From the NCBI GenBank assembly GCA_934047225.1, contig OW204001.1, positions 14,864,201-14,928,200 on the forward strand: a stretch of 64,000 bases of DNA, written 5' to 3'. Positions 47,501-50,549 of this stretch are shown piece by piece. The position numbers were made by a program, and so were the translations under genes. Under the pieces are notes generated by a model, which saw nothing but the letters and a program-made list of their open reading frames with translations, searched no databases and was not told the DNA's origin. The stretch's first letter is position 1, and each line of letters begins with the position of its first letter. This DNA is from Ypsolopha sequella. Taxonomy: Eukaryota > Arthropoda > Insecta > Lepidoptera > Ypsolophidae.

Positions 47501-50137
47501 AAGAACTCTACCCGACAAAATCCTACCGAATTGAGTATTTTGTGCGATTGTACCCTGTGGGTTTTTAATGATACCATCCAATAGTATTTCACCGTATACT
47601 TCAGCCCCGAGCAGAATGTTTATTCTACCAGGTGATCCATAATCCGGGTCGGCTAGTGGTAATTTCTCAATATCTAGCCAATCAGATATGGTGATTTTAC
47701 TCTCAGGAAGCAACGAAGTTAGGGAACTCAACACAAACGCATTTACTTGGATTGAAAATTCTGGATTGTGACGAGACTCAGCACTTAATGACACCATATT
47801 TTTGATTCTCGTTTGACCATCACCCAGACCTGACACTAAACCATTTACCGGTAAACGCTTTAAACCAAGTAATTGAACCGTTGACTCACTGATAAAGGAA
47901 GCTTGCGAACCTTGATCGACTAAACCTCTTACGATATGTGCGTAGCCATTTCTTGATTTGACTCTGACGGTAGTCGTCGCCAATAACACCTTGTTTTCTT
48001 GATTCTCTCCTCTAGAGAAATTAGCTACCACCTTCGTCTCTGAACCTGAAGCCGTTTGTTGAACAGCTTGCTTGATACTCTTCTCAATATTTGTAGTTTC
48101 TACACGATCTGATCCTCTCTCATAATGAAGTAGGCTATGATGTCTCCTGCCACATCGACGACAACACGTTGCTTGATGACAACTCTTGACCGAGTGGTTC
48201 GGTGCTAAGCAGTTAAAGCACAGTCCCTTTGTTTGTACAAAGTTTGCTCTCTCTTCAGGGGACTGCTTACCGAACTGCTTGCATTGATAGAGCATGTGTT
48301 GGCCTGAACACTTCACGCAAGTATAATTATTCACAGATTTATTATCCTCTTGTACAGTTGAATGAAATGACTTATTTTTAGAAATTACGTAACTGTTGTG
48401 CATTTTCTGGACATTGTGTTGCTTGTTATCAATCAATTCTAATGTTCTAAATCTTGATTCGAGAAACTCCACAAGTTGTTGCCAAGTTGGTAATTCATCA
48501 GATGAAGATTGACTGACTTGATGTTCCCACTCTTTGCGGGACTCTTGATCTAGCTTTGATACCACCAAATAATTTACTATAGCGTCCCACGAACATGTTT
48601 CAATACCGAGATTGTCCAAAGACTTTAAGCATGACGATGTAGTATCGAGTAACTGCTTAATCGCACTTGCAGACTCCGTATTGAGATTCTTTTGGTTGAA
48701 TAGACGTTTGAAGATCTCATTTGAATTGTATCTCTTATTGTTATACCTTCGAGTAAGTTGTTTCCAAGCTGCTTCATAGTTACCATCTGTTGTGCTCAAA
48801 TTTCTCAAAAGATTCTCAGGTTCTCCTGTTAGACCACTCTTTAAATAGTGTAGTTTTTGTACTCCGCTCAATGTATTGTTAGTATGAATGAGCGAAACAA
48901 ACATGTCATAAAAGGTCTGCCATTCGTCGTAGTTACCGGAGAATGTCGGTAGTTGAATGCGTGGTAATTTAATTTCACAGTTCGAAACTTGAGGACATGC
49001 GCTCGCTGCAGGTGGCAACACTGTAATCTTCCGCAGATCATCCTTCAGTCGGCTCTTATACAACGTATAATTCTCTTCAAACTGGCTATACAAATCTGAA
49101 GTGAAATAGGATGACTTTGATTTGTCTTCTTTTTTAACCGTTGACACTATATTGCTGTGATCCTGTTTGAAATTTGCCCAAAGTTGCTCCAAGGTCTCTA
49201 ATCTAGATTCGATGTAGGACTGCGTTAATCTATCTTTTGGCGATTTTTTGTAATTCTTCTCTGCATTAGCCAATAATGATATCTTATCTTCTTGACATAG
49301 AATAATAGCTTCCATTTTATCAATGTTTTAATTGTCCAACTGAGTTTAATCGTTCATAAAGAAACTGTTTTTAAAACGTTTTAGAAAGATACGATGATTT
49401 TAAAATTTCAAAGTCCACTTTTTGAAAAATTATTCTAAGTCTTAGATTTTGTGAAAATATTCTAAGTCCCAGAATCACCAATTTTTCTAAGTCCCGTACA
49501 ACACTTAGTTTATTTTTTATCACTCGTAAATCGCCTAAGTCTTTCTAATGCACAATTTTCTAAGTCTTTTTCACATCACTGTACTTACTAATTCTTTATT
49601 CCTTATTCCCGGGTTTCGGCACCAATGTCTAAACTTGCGTGTTTTGAACTGAAACTTCACTTGATATACTTTGAAGAAACTATTTATTTGAGAGGTTAGC
49701 GATCTCGTGCAAAACTTAACTCGAGCATATGACGGGCAGTTGAAAAGCAAATGATATCGCGATGTAACTGCAAGCACCGCCATCTACATTAATTTCATAG
49801 AAAACTAAATACTTGGACATGACATCTGGCAACCCTAATCCGGCCGGACTATACAATCTGTACATTGTTTTGTTAACGAAGTACATAACATAGTATTTAT
49901 TTTACAGGGACAAAAACTACAATTTGCAAACACTGTAAGGAATCAGTAAAATCATGTAACTTAAGAAGACACCTGCACTCCCACTTTGGCCCAGAGGATT
50001 CGTCGAGCGAAGAAAACAACGCGCCGGCCAAATTTAAGTGTAAAATGTGCCCCAGCAGCTATTACCACTCTTCATCTTTATCTAAGCATATAATGGGAAA
50101 ACATATCAAAGATAAAGTCGAATATATTGACACTTAA
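5413..50137 (+). CDS. Unnamed multi-exon protein with C-terminal C2HC and C2H2 zinc fingers (14 exons)
   Basis: Hand-assembled gene; exons 5413-5518, 7513-7638, 8019-8098, 26034-26154, 28286-28380, 30886-31052, 31859-32011, 34237-34434, 36754-36920, 37542-37689, 38839-38985, 39549-39640, 41326-41413, 49908-50137. Every junction has GT and AG, and codon phase carries across all of them except exon 5 to exon 6. The ATG (context aaaATGg) has an in-frame TAA just upstream. The product, about 638 aa if exon 5 is read through, is acidic and charged for most of its length with no domain I know. It ends with a C2HC finger (C515, C518, H531, C536), a C2H2 finger with an 11-residue loop (C569, C572, H584, H588) and a standard C2H2 finger (C607, C610, H623, H628). 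It is therefore probably a nuclear nucleic-acid-binding protein. I do not recognise an orthologue. Introns are packed with mobile elements; intron 3 alone is 17.9 kb. Confidence 0.85.
5519..7512. other. Intron 1 of the zinc-finger gene
   Basis: No coding signal. Dispersed insect repeats are present: tctgtctgtctg near 5875, a unit ending ctgggggttcgcataccccac near 6350, and a block from 6838 to about 7460 that begins agggttccgtagtc and ends gcacttggccgg. The last is the pair of ends seen in other repeats here. 6530-6640 is very AT-rich. Confidence 0.6.
7513..7638 (+). CDS. Zinc-finger gene exon 2
   Basis: Acceptor ttttccag, donor g|GTAGGT. It completes codon 36 and encodes residues 37-77 (NRPVQYVTQLEEVKEVL...), ending with one base of codon 78. 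Likely part helical. Confidence 0.85.
8019..8098 (+). CDS. Zinc-finger gene exon 3
   Basis: Acceptor tattacag, donor cag|GTGATA. Residues 78-104 (DELVLPQDGSSNVYENS...). Ends in phase 0, matching exon 4 across an intron of almost 18 kb. Confidence 0.85.
8218..8320. repeat. Hairpin with 29 bp inverted arms
   Basis: gtgtttaactttagacagtg... at 8218-8246 is repeated inverted at 8291-8320, with a 44 bp loop. Next to it, ttttatagcg (8332) and cgctataaaa (8442) form a second inverted pair. Confidence 0.65.
8360..8770. mobile_element. Palindromic-arm element with tRNA-like A-box segment
   Basis: The left arm (tagagtgcattacaaactag near 8380) and right arm (gtttgttatgcactctaa, ending near 8760) belong to the family seen complete at 40900-41090. 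Between them lies tagctcggtggctgggtcag (8649-8668), which resembles a Pol III A box. Confidence 0.5.
9430..9970 (-). pseudogene. LINE 3' fragment: C-terminal tail of a jockey/CR1-like ORF2
   Basis: A 168-codon frame (9964-9458) shows the post-RT tail of such LINEs: HIKQIYTYKTCYLLHKI, HRYNTRSANNF, then RTNYGKNNLMFEG, LYNQLPKTVKAS and FKKRLKKYVL. The conserved order R-NY----L-F-G--LYN-LP followed by F---LK--L marks the extreme end of the ORF. It lacks the whole RT, as expected of a 5'-truncated insertion. The 3' end lies near 9430. Confidence 0.75.
10082..10213. mobile_element. MITE, copy 1 of the TAAAAAGGCC family
   Basis: Inverted ends taaaaaggccactttggatg and ttggcctttttaga. The same 130 bp sequence lies inverted at 53360-53490. 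The middle contains tctcttttgcacgcatg, a core shared with other foldbacks in this window. Confidence 0.75.
10224..10627. mobile_element. hAT-like non-autonomous element
   Basis: Ends cagggttggcaact and (inverted) ctgtgttgccaactt resemble hAT termini. The flanks cccctgat / aatctgat match at 5 of 8 bases, fitting an old 8 bp target duplication. The interior repeats atagtgcta several times and holds another arm of the gagtgcattacaaact family at 10330-10460. Confidence 0.5.
11385..11490 (+). repeat. Purine-rich tandem tract in LTR U3
   Basis: Imperfect repeats of gagagtatg / agaaggaag on the plus strand; the small frames here on both strands are products of this low-complexity tract. Repeated identically at 22249-22354. 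Confidence 0.7.
11496..11502 (+). promoter_or_regulatory. TATA box of the left LTR
   Basis: TATATAA followed by GG, about 580 bp into the LTR. Its twin is at 22360-22366. A transcript would start about 25-30 bp downstream. Confidence 0.55.
14566..14571 (+). terminator. Candidate poly(A) signal of the left LTR
   Basis: AATAAA followed by gtgaagtct, inside a 55 bp imperfect tandem repeat (agagcacagctcttaaat twice, 14520-14630). Twin at 25430-25435. If used, the R region would be about 3 kb long, which is unusual; other AATAAA hexamers exist. Confidence 0.35.
14904..14919 (+). promoter_or_regulatory. Candidate primer binding site
   Basis: TGGTTAATCCGTGACC begins with the TGG that pairs with a tRNA CCA end, three bases after the LTR. 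I could not assign the tRNA. Confidence 0.5.
18468..18525 (+). other. tRNA-like stretch inside the LTR element
   Basis: gtggcagagtggttgaatg resembles a Ser/Leu-type A box and gagttcgagaatc a B box, about 40 bases apart. The acceptor stem does not pair well, so it is not a working tRNA gene; it may be a relic or chance. Confidence 0.3.
19730..20425 (+). repeat. Internal repeat unit A
   Basis: About 690 bp that recurs, diverged, at 20998-21688. Shared landmarks: gctggtgg, acaacagtt, atcctggaga, cgcagctaatgc, acattctccgaat, ctattaaagtgatct, aaaaaatagaatttggctag, gatctccttgtttga. Confidence 0.75.
20438..20640 (+). repeat. Internal repeat unit B
   Basis: About 205 bp, repeated in tandem at 20647-20845. 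Shared: gggcatatttgccaatgttg, tgtgtagatatgcactcatg, gcgtttaaaaggg. Confidence 0.8.
20647..20845 (+). repeat. Internal repeat unit B, second copy
   Basis: Tandem copy of the 20438 unit, about 88 percent alike by eye. Confidence 0.8.
20998..21688 (+). repeat. Internal repeat unit A, second copy
   Basis: Diverged copy of 19730-20425. The 90 bp after it (tatttgtgaatg, ctgcgtaa) resemble a cut-down B unit, giving the order A-B-B-A-b up to the right LTR. Confidence 0.7.
21770..21779 (+). promoter_or_regulatory. Polypurine tract
   Basis: aggggaagag, followed by a single c, directly before the TGTAAC start of the right LTR. This is the expected second-strand priming site. Confidence 0.65.
21781..25764 (+). 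repeat. Right LTR, 3,984 bp
   Basis: Same length as the left LTR and nearly identical to it; TATA box at 22360-22366. It ends TACA and is followed by the target duplication ACAT. Confidence 0.9.
26034..26154 (+). CDS. Zinc-finger gene exon 4
   Basis: Acceptor gtttccag, donor a|GTAAGT. Residues 105-144 (VTLNDNQYRTLEEKGWVLLE...), a compact hydrophobic-charged stretch that looks like folded domain. One base is carried to exon 5. It lies 270 bp downstream of the giant LTR element. Confidence 0.85.
26705..27312. mobile_element. 608 bp TIR element with a periodic palindromic motif array and captured coding piece
   Basis: Ends cggccaaacccgattttagg and its near-perfect inverse, flanked by a 5 bp duplication GTTAC (26700-26704, 27313-27317). 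Both arms (about 190 bp) are built from a motif of the form cctaggc..aacyrgtt at intervals of about 20 bp. The centre (26918-27137) holds a protein-coding fragment. Confidence 0.8.
26917..27141 (+). pseudogene. Captured fragment resembling the C-terminal part of KRBA2/Ginger-type integrase proteins
   Basis: The frame reads CACGKSPDRKAAAENLEKQA, then HPLANIGDNITLPIPDRGR and GRGDLRNIIGVI. Proteins with an integrase core of the KRBA2/Ginger sort carry a similar block (KQA.KM...PA.VGDTV..PVPDVDRGRGD.RNI..VV) after the catalytic domain; this is from memory and not searched. The first methionine comes from the element arm and the frame runs into the other arm. There is no catalytic domain, so at most it is a relic inside a non-autonomous element. 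Confidence 0.45.
27351..28084. mobile_element. TTAA-target TIR element (piggyBac-like MITE), 734 bp
   Basis: TTAA on both sides (27347-27350, 28085-28088) and inverted ends GGACAGTC. Inside, 27612-27770 and 27770-27915 form long inverted arms (taattataacgaccaaaat... / ...attttggccgttgtaatta). No coding frame. Confidence 0.7.
28286..28380 (+). CDS. Zinc-finger gene exon 5, with TAA at the exact exon end
   Basis: Acceptor tttacag, donor aa|GTGCTT at 28381. Residues 145-175 (KLIQELRMDQQMHTKIEQ...), then TAA formed by the last three exon bases after a run of seven Ts (28372-28378). With six Ts the exon would end two bases into a codon, which is exactly the phase exon 6 needs. Either the extra T is a sequence or assembly error, or this allele ends at 175 aa. 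Confidence 0.7.
28430..28582 (-). mobile_element. LINE 3' tail, copy 1
   Basis: From acaacaatacaactttattt to ggtggatgaaactgt. It matches 38410-38572 almost base for base. Read inverted, it ends in gtacaaataaagttgtattg with a CAA/TTG microsatellite tail, as a retrotransposon 3' end would. It lies just past the exon 5 donor. Confidence 0.6.
28590..29260 (+). pseudogene. IS630/Tc1-like (DDE_3) transposase remnant
   Basis: Pieces in order are GECIIIIHAGNEKDFVPGAL, GDYHKEIN, LIPNLPA, then HGHT and YHPDFNPIENIWSQIKVYV. The last matches the PPYHPDLNPIE-IW--IK-YV block that carries a catalytic aspartate in IS630/Tc1-family nucleases. The VLDNA-Y segment is missing, and stops and frame changes break the rest, so it is dead. 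No terminal repeats located. Confidence 0.75.
29805..30817. mobile_element. TTAA-target TIR element with nested insertion
   Basis: TTAA at 29801-29804 and 30818-30821; ends gggcgcaccgag and ctcggtgcgctc. Subterminal text ctctgtctttttctttacgt is shared with the element at 54356-54554, so the two are relatives. A second TIR element sits inside at 30181-30760. Confidence 0.65.
30181..30760. mobile_element. TIR element with 29 bp perfect ends, nested
   Basis: agtgcgcgccaatcttttag... (30182) is repeated inverted, ending 30759; TA flanks fit a TA target. The left half is GC-rich (cacacccgccagcatgccgc), unlike its surroundings. No transposase frame. Confidence 0.7.
30886..31052 (+). CDS. Zinc-finger gene exon 6
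   Basis: Acceptor attattacag, donor aa|GTAGGT. Open only in the frame DVKNENPADTLEEVLMPEEL..., residues 177-231: very acidic and Q/N/E-rich, probably disordered. It requires two bases from exon 5. Confidence 0.8.
31053..31858. repeat. Intron 6: two fragments of the cgagtcggact / ggttccgtacc repeat
   Basis: ggctaagcccgagtcggact near 31295 with acggaaccctaaaaac near 31350, and a second unit ending ggtacggaaccctaaaaat near 31812. No coding signal. Confidence 0.6.
31859..32011 (+). CDS. Zinc-finger gene exon 7
   Basis: Acceptor tttttttag, donor g|GTAAGC. Residues 232-282, basic (ILSRKKKLEDF... and KQPKKNRTIVRLQ), a possible nuclear localisation signal. A 619 bp TIR element begins 13 bp past the exon. 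Confidence 0.85.
32025..32643. mobile_element. TA-target TIR element (mariner-like MITE), 619 bp
   Basis: Ends cagtgtgtccctcg and cgagggacacactg flanked by TA on both sides (32023-32024, 32644-32645). Arms of about 60 bp match (gtaaaagtgcacatccgaaa). The interior is AT-rich and non-coding. It begins 13 bp after exon 7. Confidence 0.75.
32925..33265 (+). repeat. Dispersed repeat with cgagtcggact and ggttccgta ends
   Basis: From ccggccaagtgcgagtcgga to gggtacggaaccctaaaaag, with (agac)n in the middle. Same family as 31300, 31800 and 52130-52905. Confidence 0.6.
33391..33732. mobile_element. hAT-type MITE, 342 bp
   Basis: Perfect 8 bp target duplication CGTACAGC (33383-33390, 33733-33740) and ends tagggttgcc / gggaacccta. 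Subterminal cccgggagat... and ...tctcccggg pair up. Confidence 0.8.
34237..34434 (+). CDS. Zinc-finger gene exon 8
   Basis: Acceptor cttcttcag, donor t|GTGAGT. Residues 283-348, lysine-rich (MVLGKTKNGKRLVAKVIDI...). If the donor is skipped, the frame stays open to a TGA at 34526, which would give a short alternative C-terminus. Confidence 0.8.
34708..34928. mobile_element. GC-rich TIR element with 46 bp perfect ends
   Basis: actatagtccggcttcttcg..., with cttcctgcggggtacaga at the inner end, is repeated inverted. The two strands give mirror-image frames, which are artefacts of the palindrome. Confidence 0.75.
35007..36700. mobile_element. Harbinger element with TTA target duplication, 1,694 bp
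   Basis: Ends agctctggtttcctccaaaa... and the inverse, flanked by TTA (35004-35006, 36701-36703). Arms of about 35 bp reach gtggcgacattta. Confidence 0.75.
35150..36270 (+). pseudogene. Broken Harbinger-type coding pieces
   Basis: At 35150-35300 one frame reads DIDLALLVYLEDEQSSEDEN, then KGAFEILARRFY, similar to the start of Harbinger transposases. At 36000-36190 a Lys/Trp-rich piece (QDEKVARGKWEKWKNTGK, LKNLKGRCKEIKQQR) may be part of the DNA-binding partner. Stops separate them, and no catalytic motif is left. Confidence 0.5.
36754..36920 (+). CDS. Zinc-finger gene exon 9
   Basis: Acceptor tattttctag, donor aaa|GTAAGA. Residues 349-404 (YYKATEVDKLIQQHI... DAETIVRQLLTVAS...), helical in character. 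It starts 50 bp after the right end of a Harbinger element. Confidence 0.85.
37011..37160. repeat. Small inverted-repeat element in intron 9
   Basis: cgaacaactttt and aaaagttgttcg bound 150 bp without coding signal. Confidence 0.45.
37542..37689 (+). CDS. Zinc-finger gene exon 10
   Basis: Acceptor cgttgcag, donor a|GTAAGT. Residues 405-453 (IVKNLDKSGRLESESDIVL... QWQFMYMPHLLHKLRN). Confidence 0.85.
38140..38322 (+). mobile_element. RTE-type LINE 3' end, copy 1
   Basis: gatctgaaggacgttgcggg ... tatgtccagcagaggacg, then a gatggatgga tail. The better copy at 50160-50303 shows this is the end of an RTE reverse-transcriptase frame. Confidence 0.75.
38410..38572 (-). mobile_element. LINE 3' tail, copy 2
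   Basis: Same sequence as 28430-28582, with an (aatac)n tail on the plus-strand left side. Confidence 0.6.
38839..38985 (+). CDS. Zinc-finger gene exon 11
   Basis: Acceptor gcttccag, donor c|GTGAGT. Residues 454-502 (SEEIEMSAKGDPLRK... DDYMLYIHVLVIKQYNEP), including a hydrophobic beta-like run. Confidence 0.85.
39549..39640 (+). CDS. Zinc-finger gene exon 12 (first finger)
   Basis: Acceptor ttatccag, donor gag|GTAAGT. Residues 503-533. CSACAKIFDTGMELKAHQE supplies C515, C518 and H531 of a C2HC finger; the last ligand comes from exon 13. Confidence 0.85.
39685..39775. repeat. Foldback-family fragment with the gcgtgcaaaagagatggcat core
   Basis: aacactgacagcaggatagc, then the core and gttaggcgggcgtcgcgtcg. 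A diverged copy lies at 5208-5290 in front of exon 1. Confidence 0.55.
39961..39978 (+). repeat. G18 homopolymer
   Basis: Eighteen Gs in a row in intron 12; possible G-quadruplex or a weak point in the assembly. Confidence 0.9.
40190..40730 (+). pseudogene. mariner transposase remnant
   Basis: Reads KIMGSLFWDSEGIVMMEYLD, then IREKWRSKLAKIVLFHQDNA, PAHRSAVAM and CSPDHAPSDFYLFPRLKDYL. The HQDNAPAH and SPD-APSDFYLF blocks hold the second and third catalytic aspartates (DD34D) of mariner. The N-terminal helix-turn-helix half and first aspartate are gone, an in-frame stop follows GSLYAG, and a frameshift follows KDYLRGQ. It is unrelated in detail to the intact mariner at 59325. Confidence 0.85.
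40900..41090. mobile_element. Near-perfect palindrome carrying a Pol III B-box-like centre
   Basis: Arms of about 76 bp (ttagagtgcattacaaacta... to ...ttgaaaaaaatccccggg). The 38 bp centre reads ggtcgcaggtttgaatcctg, like a tRNA T-arm. Confidence 0.75.
41326..41413 (+). CDS. Zinc-finger gene exon 13
   Basis: Acceptor tgtttcag, donor g|GTAAGA. Residues 534-562; AQC contributes the fourth zinc ligand (C536), followed by an acidic linker and KISKHLIKKVQ. Confidence 0.85.
41760..42060. mobile_element. GC-rich TIR element with about 40 bp ends
   Basis: tataggttgtcaacttcgtg..., with cgcgcccacggggta at the inner end, is repeated inverted, ending 42060. Non-coding centre. Confidence 0.75.
42061..43456. 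other. Part of intron 13 before the hAT/BEL nest
   Basis: AT-rich, with an (acag)n stretch near 42690 and no coding frame I would trust. Confidence 0.5.
43634..43827 (-). repeat. 3' LTR of the BEL element
   Basis: On the minus strand it runs TGTCCAAGTATTTAG... to ...TTTAGACA. It is preceded on that strand by ggtgggcggaa, the polypurine tract (43828-43838). Confidence 0.9.
44126..49315 (-). CDS. BEL/Pao gag-pol polyprotein, 1,729 aa, intact
   Basis: One uninterrupted frame encodes the whole retrotransposon polyprotein. In order: a gag region with LPRIQLPTFSGNYDEW (about 115-130, the DUF1759-type block of Pao); cysteine knuckles CVKCSGQHMLYQC and CFNCLAPNHSVKSC (about 330-385); an aspartic protease with LVDQGSQASFI (about 460); reverse transcriptase with YYMDDLMTG (about 875); RNase H with FADASITAYAAAVY (about 1053); an integrase zinc-binding H-H-C-C (HVKTLHGG ... 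CVTC, 1361-1400); integrase core aspartates in GVDYAGP and SDNGTNFVG and glutamate in GGLWEAGVRS (about 1430, 1498, 1550); and a C-terminal DUF5641-like tail (RWRLVQKMVNDFWKRWSKEY). Length and order are normal for BEL/Pao; there is no env. It would make cytoplasmic particles and insert cDNA in the nucleus. All key residues appear present. Confidence 0.97.
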   Translation of the reverse strand: MEAIILCQEDKISLLANAEKNYKKSPKDRLTQSYIESRLETLEQLWANFKQDHSNIVSTVKKEDKSKSSYFTSDLYSQFEENYTLYKSRLKDDLRKITVLPPAASACPQVSNCEIKLPRIQLPTFSGNYDEWQTFYDMFVSLIHTNNTLSGVQKLHYLKSGLTGEPENLLRNLSTTDGNYEAAWKQLTRRYNNKRYNSNEIFKRLFNQKNLNTESASAIKQLLDTTSSCLKSLDNLGIETCSWDAIVNYLVVSKLDQESRKEWEHQVSQSSSDELPTWQQLVEFLESRFRTLELIDNKQHNVQKMHNSYVISKNKSFHSTVQEDNKSVNNYTCVKCSGQHMLYQCKQFGKQSPEERANFVQTKGLCFNCLAPNHSVKSCHQATCCRRCGRRHHSLLHYERGSDRVETTNIEKSIKQAVQQTASGSETKVVANFSRGENQENKVLLATTTVRVKSRNGYAHIVRGLVDQGSQASFISESTVQLLGLKRLPVNGLVSGLGDGQTRIKNMVSLSAESRHNPEFSIQVNAFVLSSLTSLLPESKITISDWLDIEKLPLADPDYGSPGRINILLGAEVYGEILLDGIIKNPQGTIAQNTQFGRILSGRVLNKSTSADNRVISMHIQVNGDQLLKQFWEIETEPDCIMKRLTKDEERCEKIFETTTERDLDGRYIVRLPFKTEDPECQYGHSKEVAQRRFKLLEKKLVKNPKLYEDYKKVISEYSELNHMSLITEDEDVNEKAVYLPHHAVVREEKETTKVRIVYDASCKGVNNVSLNDDLLVGPKLQQDLRHILMRWRVHPICLVADLVKMYRQVRVHKYDTDFQRILWRSDPDEPIKHYRLLTLTFGTASAPYLAVKSLQQLAKDEQSKYPIAASISLQDYYMDDLMTGCETESEAVEVYDQMTKLMIAGGFQLQKWCSNSEYLLQHIEKQSQRTDLSLPIKANDVVKVLGVSWNKATDNFEYTIQIPEVDQPITKRKVLSDIARLYDPMGWIAPVVVVAKIYIQKLWKSGLLWDDELTPELLKEWLQFRDDLITIKNIVIPRWLGTTRDCHVELHVFADASITAYAAAVYMRVKSQNGNILVSLVTAKTKVAPIEKEISIPRLELCAALLAAKLIHEVSQIMKVPQENLHAWSDSTVVLAWLKGLPNRWTTFVSNRVSEILTILDYEQWRHVTTSHNPADCASRGILPSELSSNTLWWNGPEWLYQQSMDVKREDFVTHEEERSIKSFTAIIQEKETDFVWNKFSTLSRMLRILSYCRRVLNLKIPNNQRPKLSTIVSSEEIKDSFKLCIKQTQEFYFAEEIKLLKSQGKVSKRSSLHTLDPILDENGILRVGGRIHHAQVTYDKRHPIIMPSKCHLTRLIVLDAHVKTLHGGLQVMLNYLRSKYWIIRARDQVKKCYKECVTCLRYAKQNNNQLMGQFPEVRLRPSKPFKASGVDYAGPINMRFSPGRGSKSYKGYICVFICMATRAIHLEAVSDLTAQGFISAFRRFVSRRGHCQELYSDNGTNFVGADKQLREMFNSAKSELPNEIAGLLTLQGTTWHFNPPTASNFGGLWEAGVRSTKTHLKKVIGDSTLTYEELSTVLTQIEACLNSRPLTRLNENPDDPLPLTPGHFLVGEPLLNVPDQDHTNCHITGLQRWRLVQKMVNDFWKRWSKEYLVTLNQRYKWTDRKQEPDIDDLVIIRDDNLPPAKWLLGRVVAKHSGKDNITRVVTVKCKNSLLKRPCNKLCLLPKM
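49607..49624 (-). promoter_or_regulatory. Primer binding site, tRNA-Phe
   Basis: TGGTGCCGAAACCCGGGA, one base inside the 5' LTR, is complementary to the 3' end of insect tRNA-Phe (…CCCGGGTTTCGGCA plus CCA), as I recall that tRNA. Confidence 0.75.
49626..49819 (-). repeat. 5' LTR of the BEL element
   Basis: Same as the 3' LTR except c/g near 43646 and a/g near 43700 (plus-strand positions in the other copy). Confidence 0.9.
49908..50137 (+). CDS. Zinc-finger gene exon 14 (last exon, two C2H2 fingers, stop)
   Basis: Acceptor attttacag. Residues 563-638, stop TAA at 50135-50137. Finger 2 is CKHC...HLHSH (11-residue loop) and finger 3 is CKMC...HIMGKH (12-residue loop, H-x4-H), joined by an acidic serine-rich linker. 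The previous intron holds the hAT/BEL nest. Confidence 0.9.
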
Positions 50138-50159
50138 ATAAATGGTTTATGGAATTAAA

Positions 50160-50303
50160 TGGCCGCCCTCGTGCCCGCTGGACTGACGATCTGAAGGACG
50201 TTGCGGGTGGCGGCTAGATGAGGATGACTGAGGACCGCCAAGAGTGGCGTAATATTGGGGAGGCCTATGTCCAGCAGTGGACGAATACGGGCTGATGGAT
50301 GGA
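50160..50303 (+). mobile_element. RTE-type LINE 3' end, copy 2
   Basis: Reads RPRARWTDDLKDVAGGG, a stop, then TEDRQEWRNIGEAYVQQW and a stop, followed by a gatgga tail. The D-W---GEAY--QW wording is the extreme C-terminus of RTE reverse transcriptases. It lies between the stop codons of the two host genes. Confidence 0.8.
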
Positions 50304-50454
50304 ATTAAATGGTTTTATTTTGAACTGAGTAAACAATGAATGATTCTCGGTAAAAATCAATTATTTATTAAAATTATCATTACACAACAACAATCTTTCT
50401 TTTCTTATTAACTTTATATAATACTATTGTTTACTAAATTGTATAAGGAGAAGG

Positions 50455-50549
50455 CTAGAATACTTCGTCCAGAAATAAACTGCCATCCAGCCCATCCAAT
50501 AAATCATCGTTTTCATTGGATGATCCATTGAGATTGTCCGAAATTTGTT
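50455..50549 (-). CDS. HROB: HROB exon 5 (residues 294-324 and stop)
   Basis: Acceptor tattacag; acidic tail; stop TAG at 50457-50455. Confidence 0.85.

Larger units (their letters stand above)
43634..49819 (-). mobile_element. BEL/Pao LTR retrotransposon, complete, 6,186 bp
   Basis: Two 194 bp LTRs, target duplication TGAC (43630-43633, 49820-49823), a tRNA-Phe primer site, a purine tract and one long open frame. The LTRs differ at two positions I can see, so the insertion is recent. It runs antisense to the host zinc-finger gene. Confidence 0.95.
43457..49837. mobile_element. hAT-like element split by a BEL retrotransposon
   Basis: Ends tagggttaccagatgt and acatctggcaaccctaa (inverse), with the 8 bp duplication ATCCGGCC on both outer sides (43449-43456, 49838-49845). 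Without the BEL insertion only about 195 bp remain. Confidence 0.75.
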
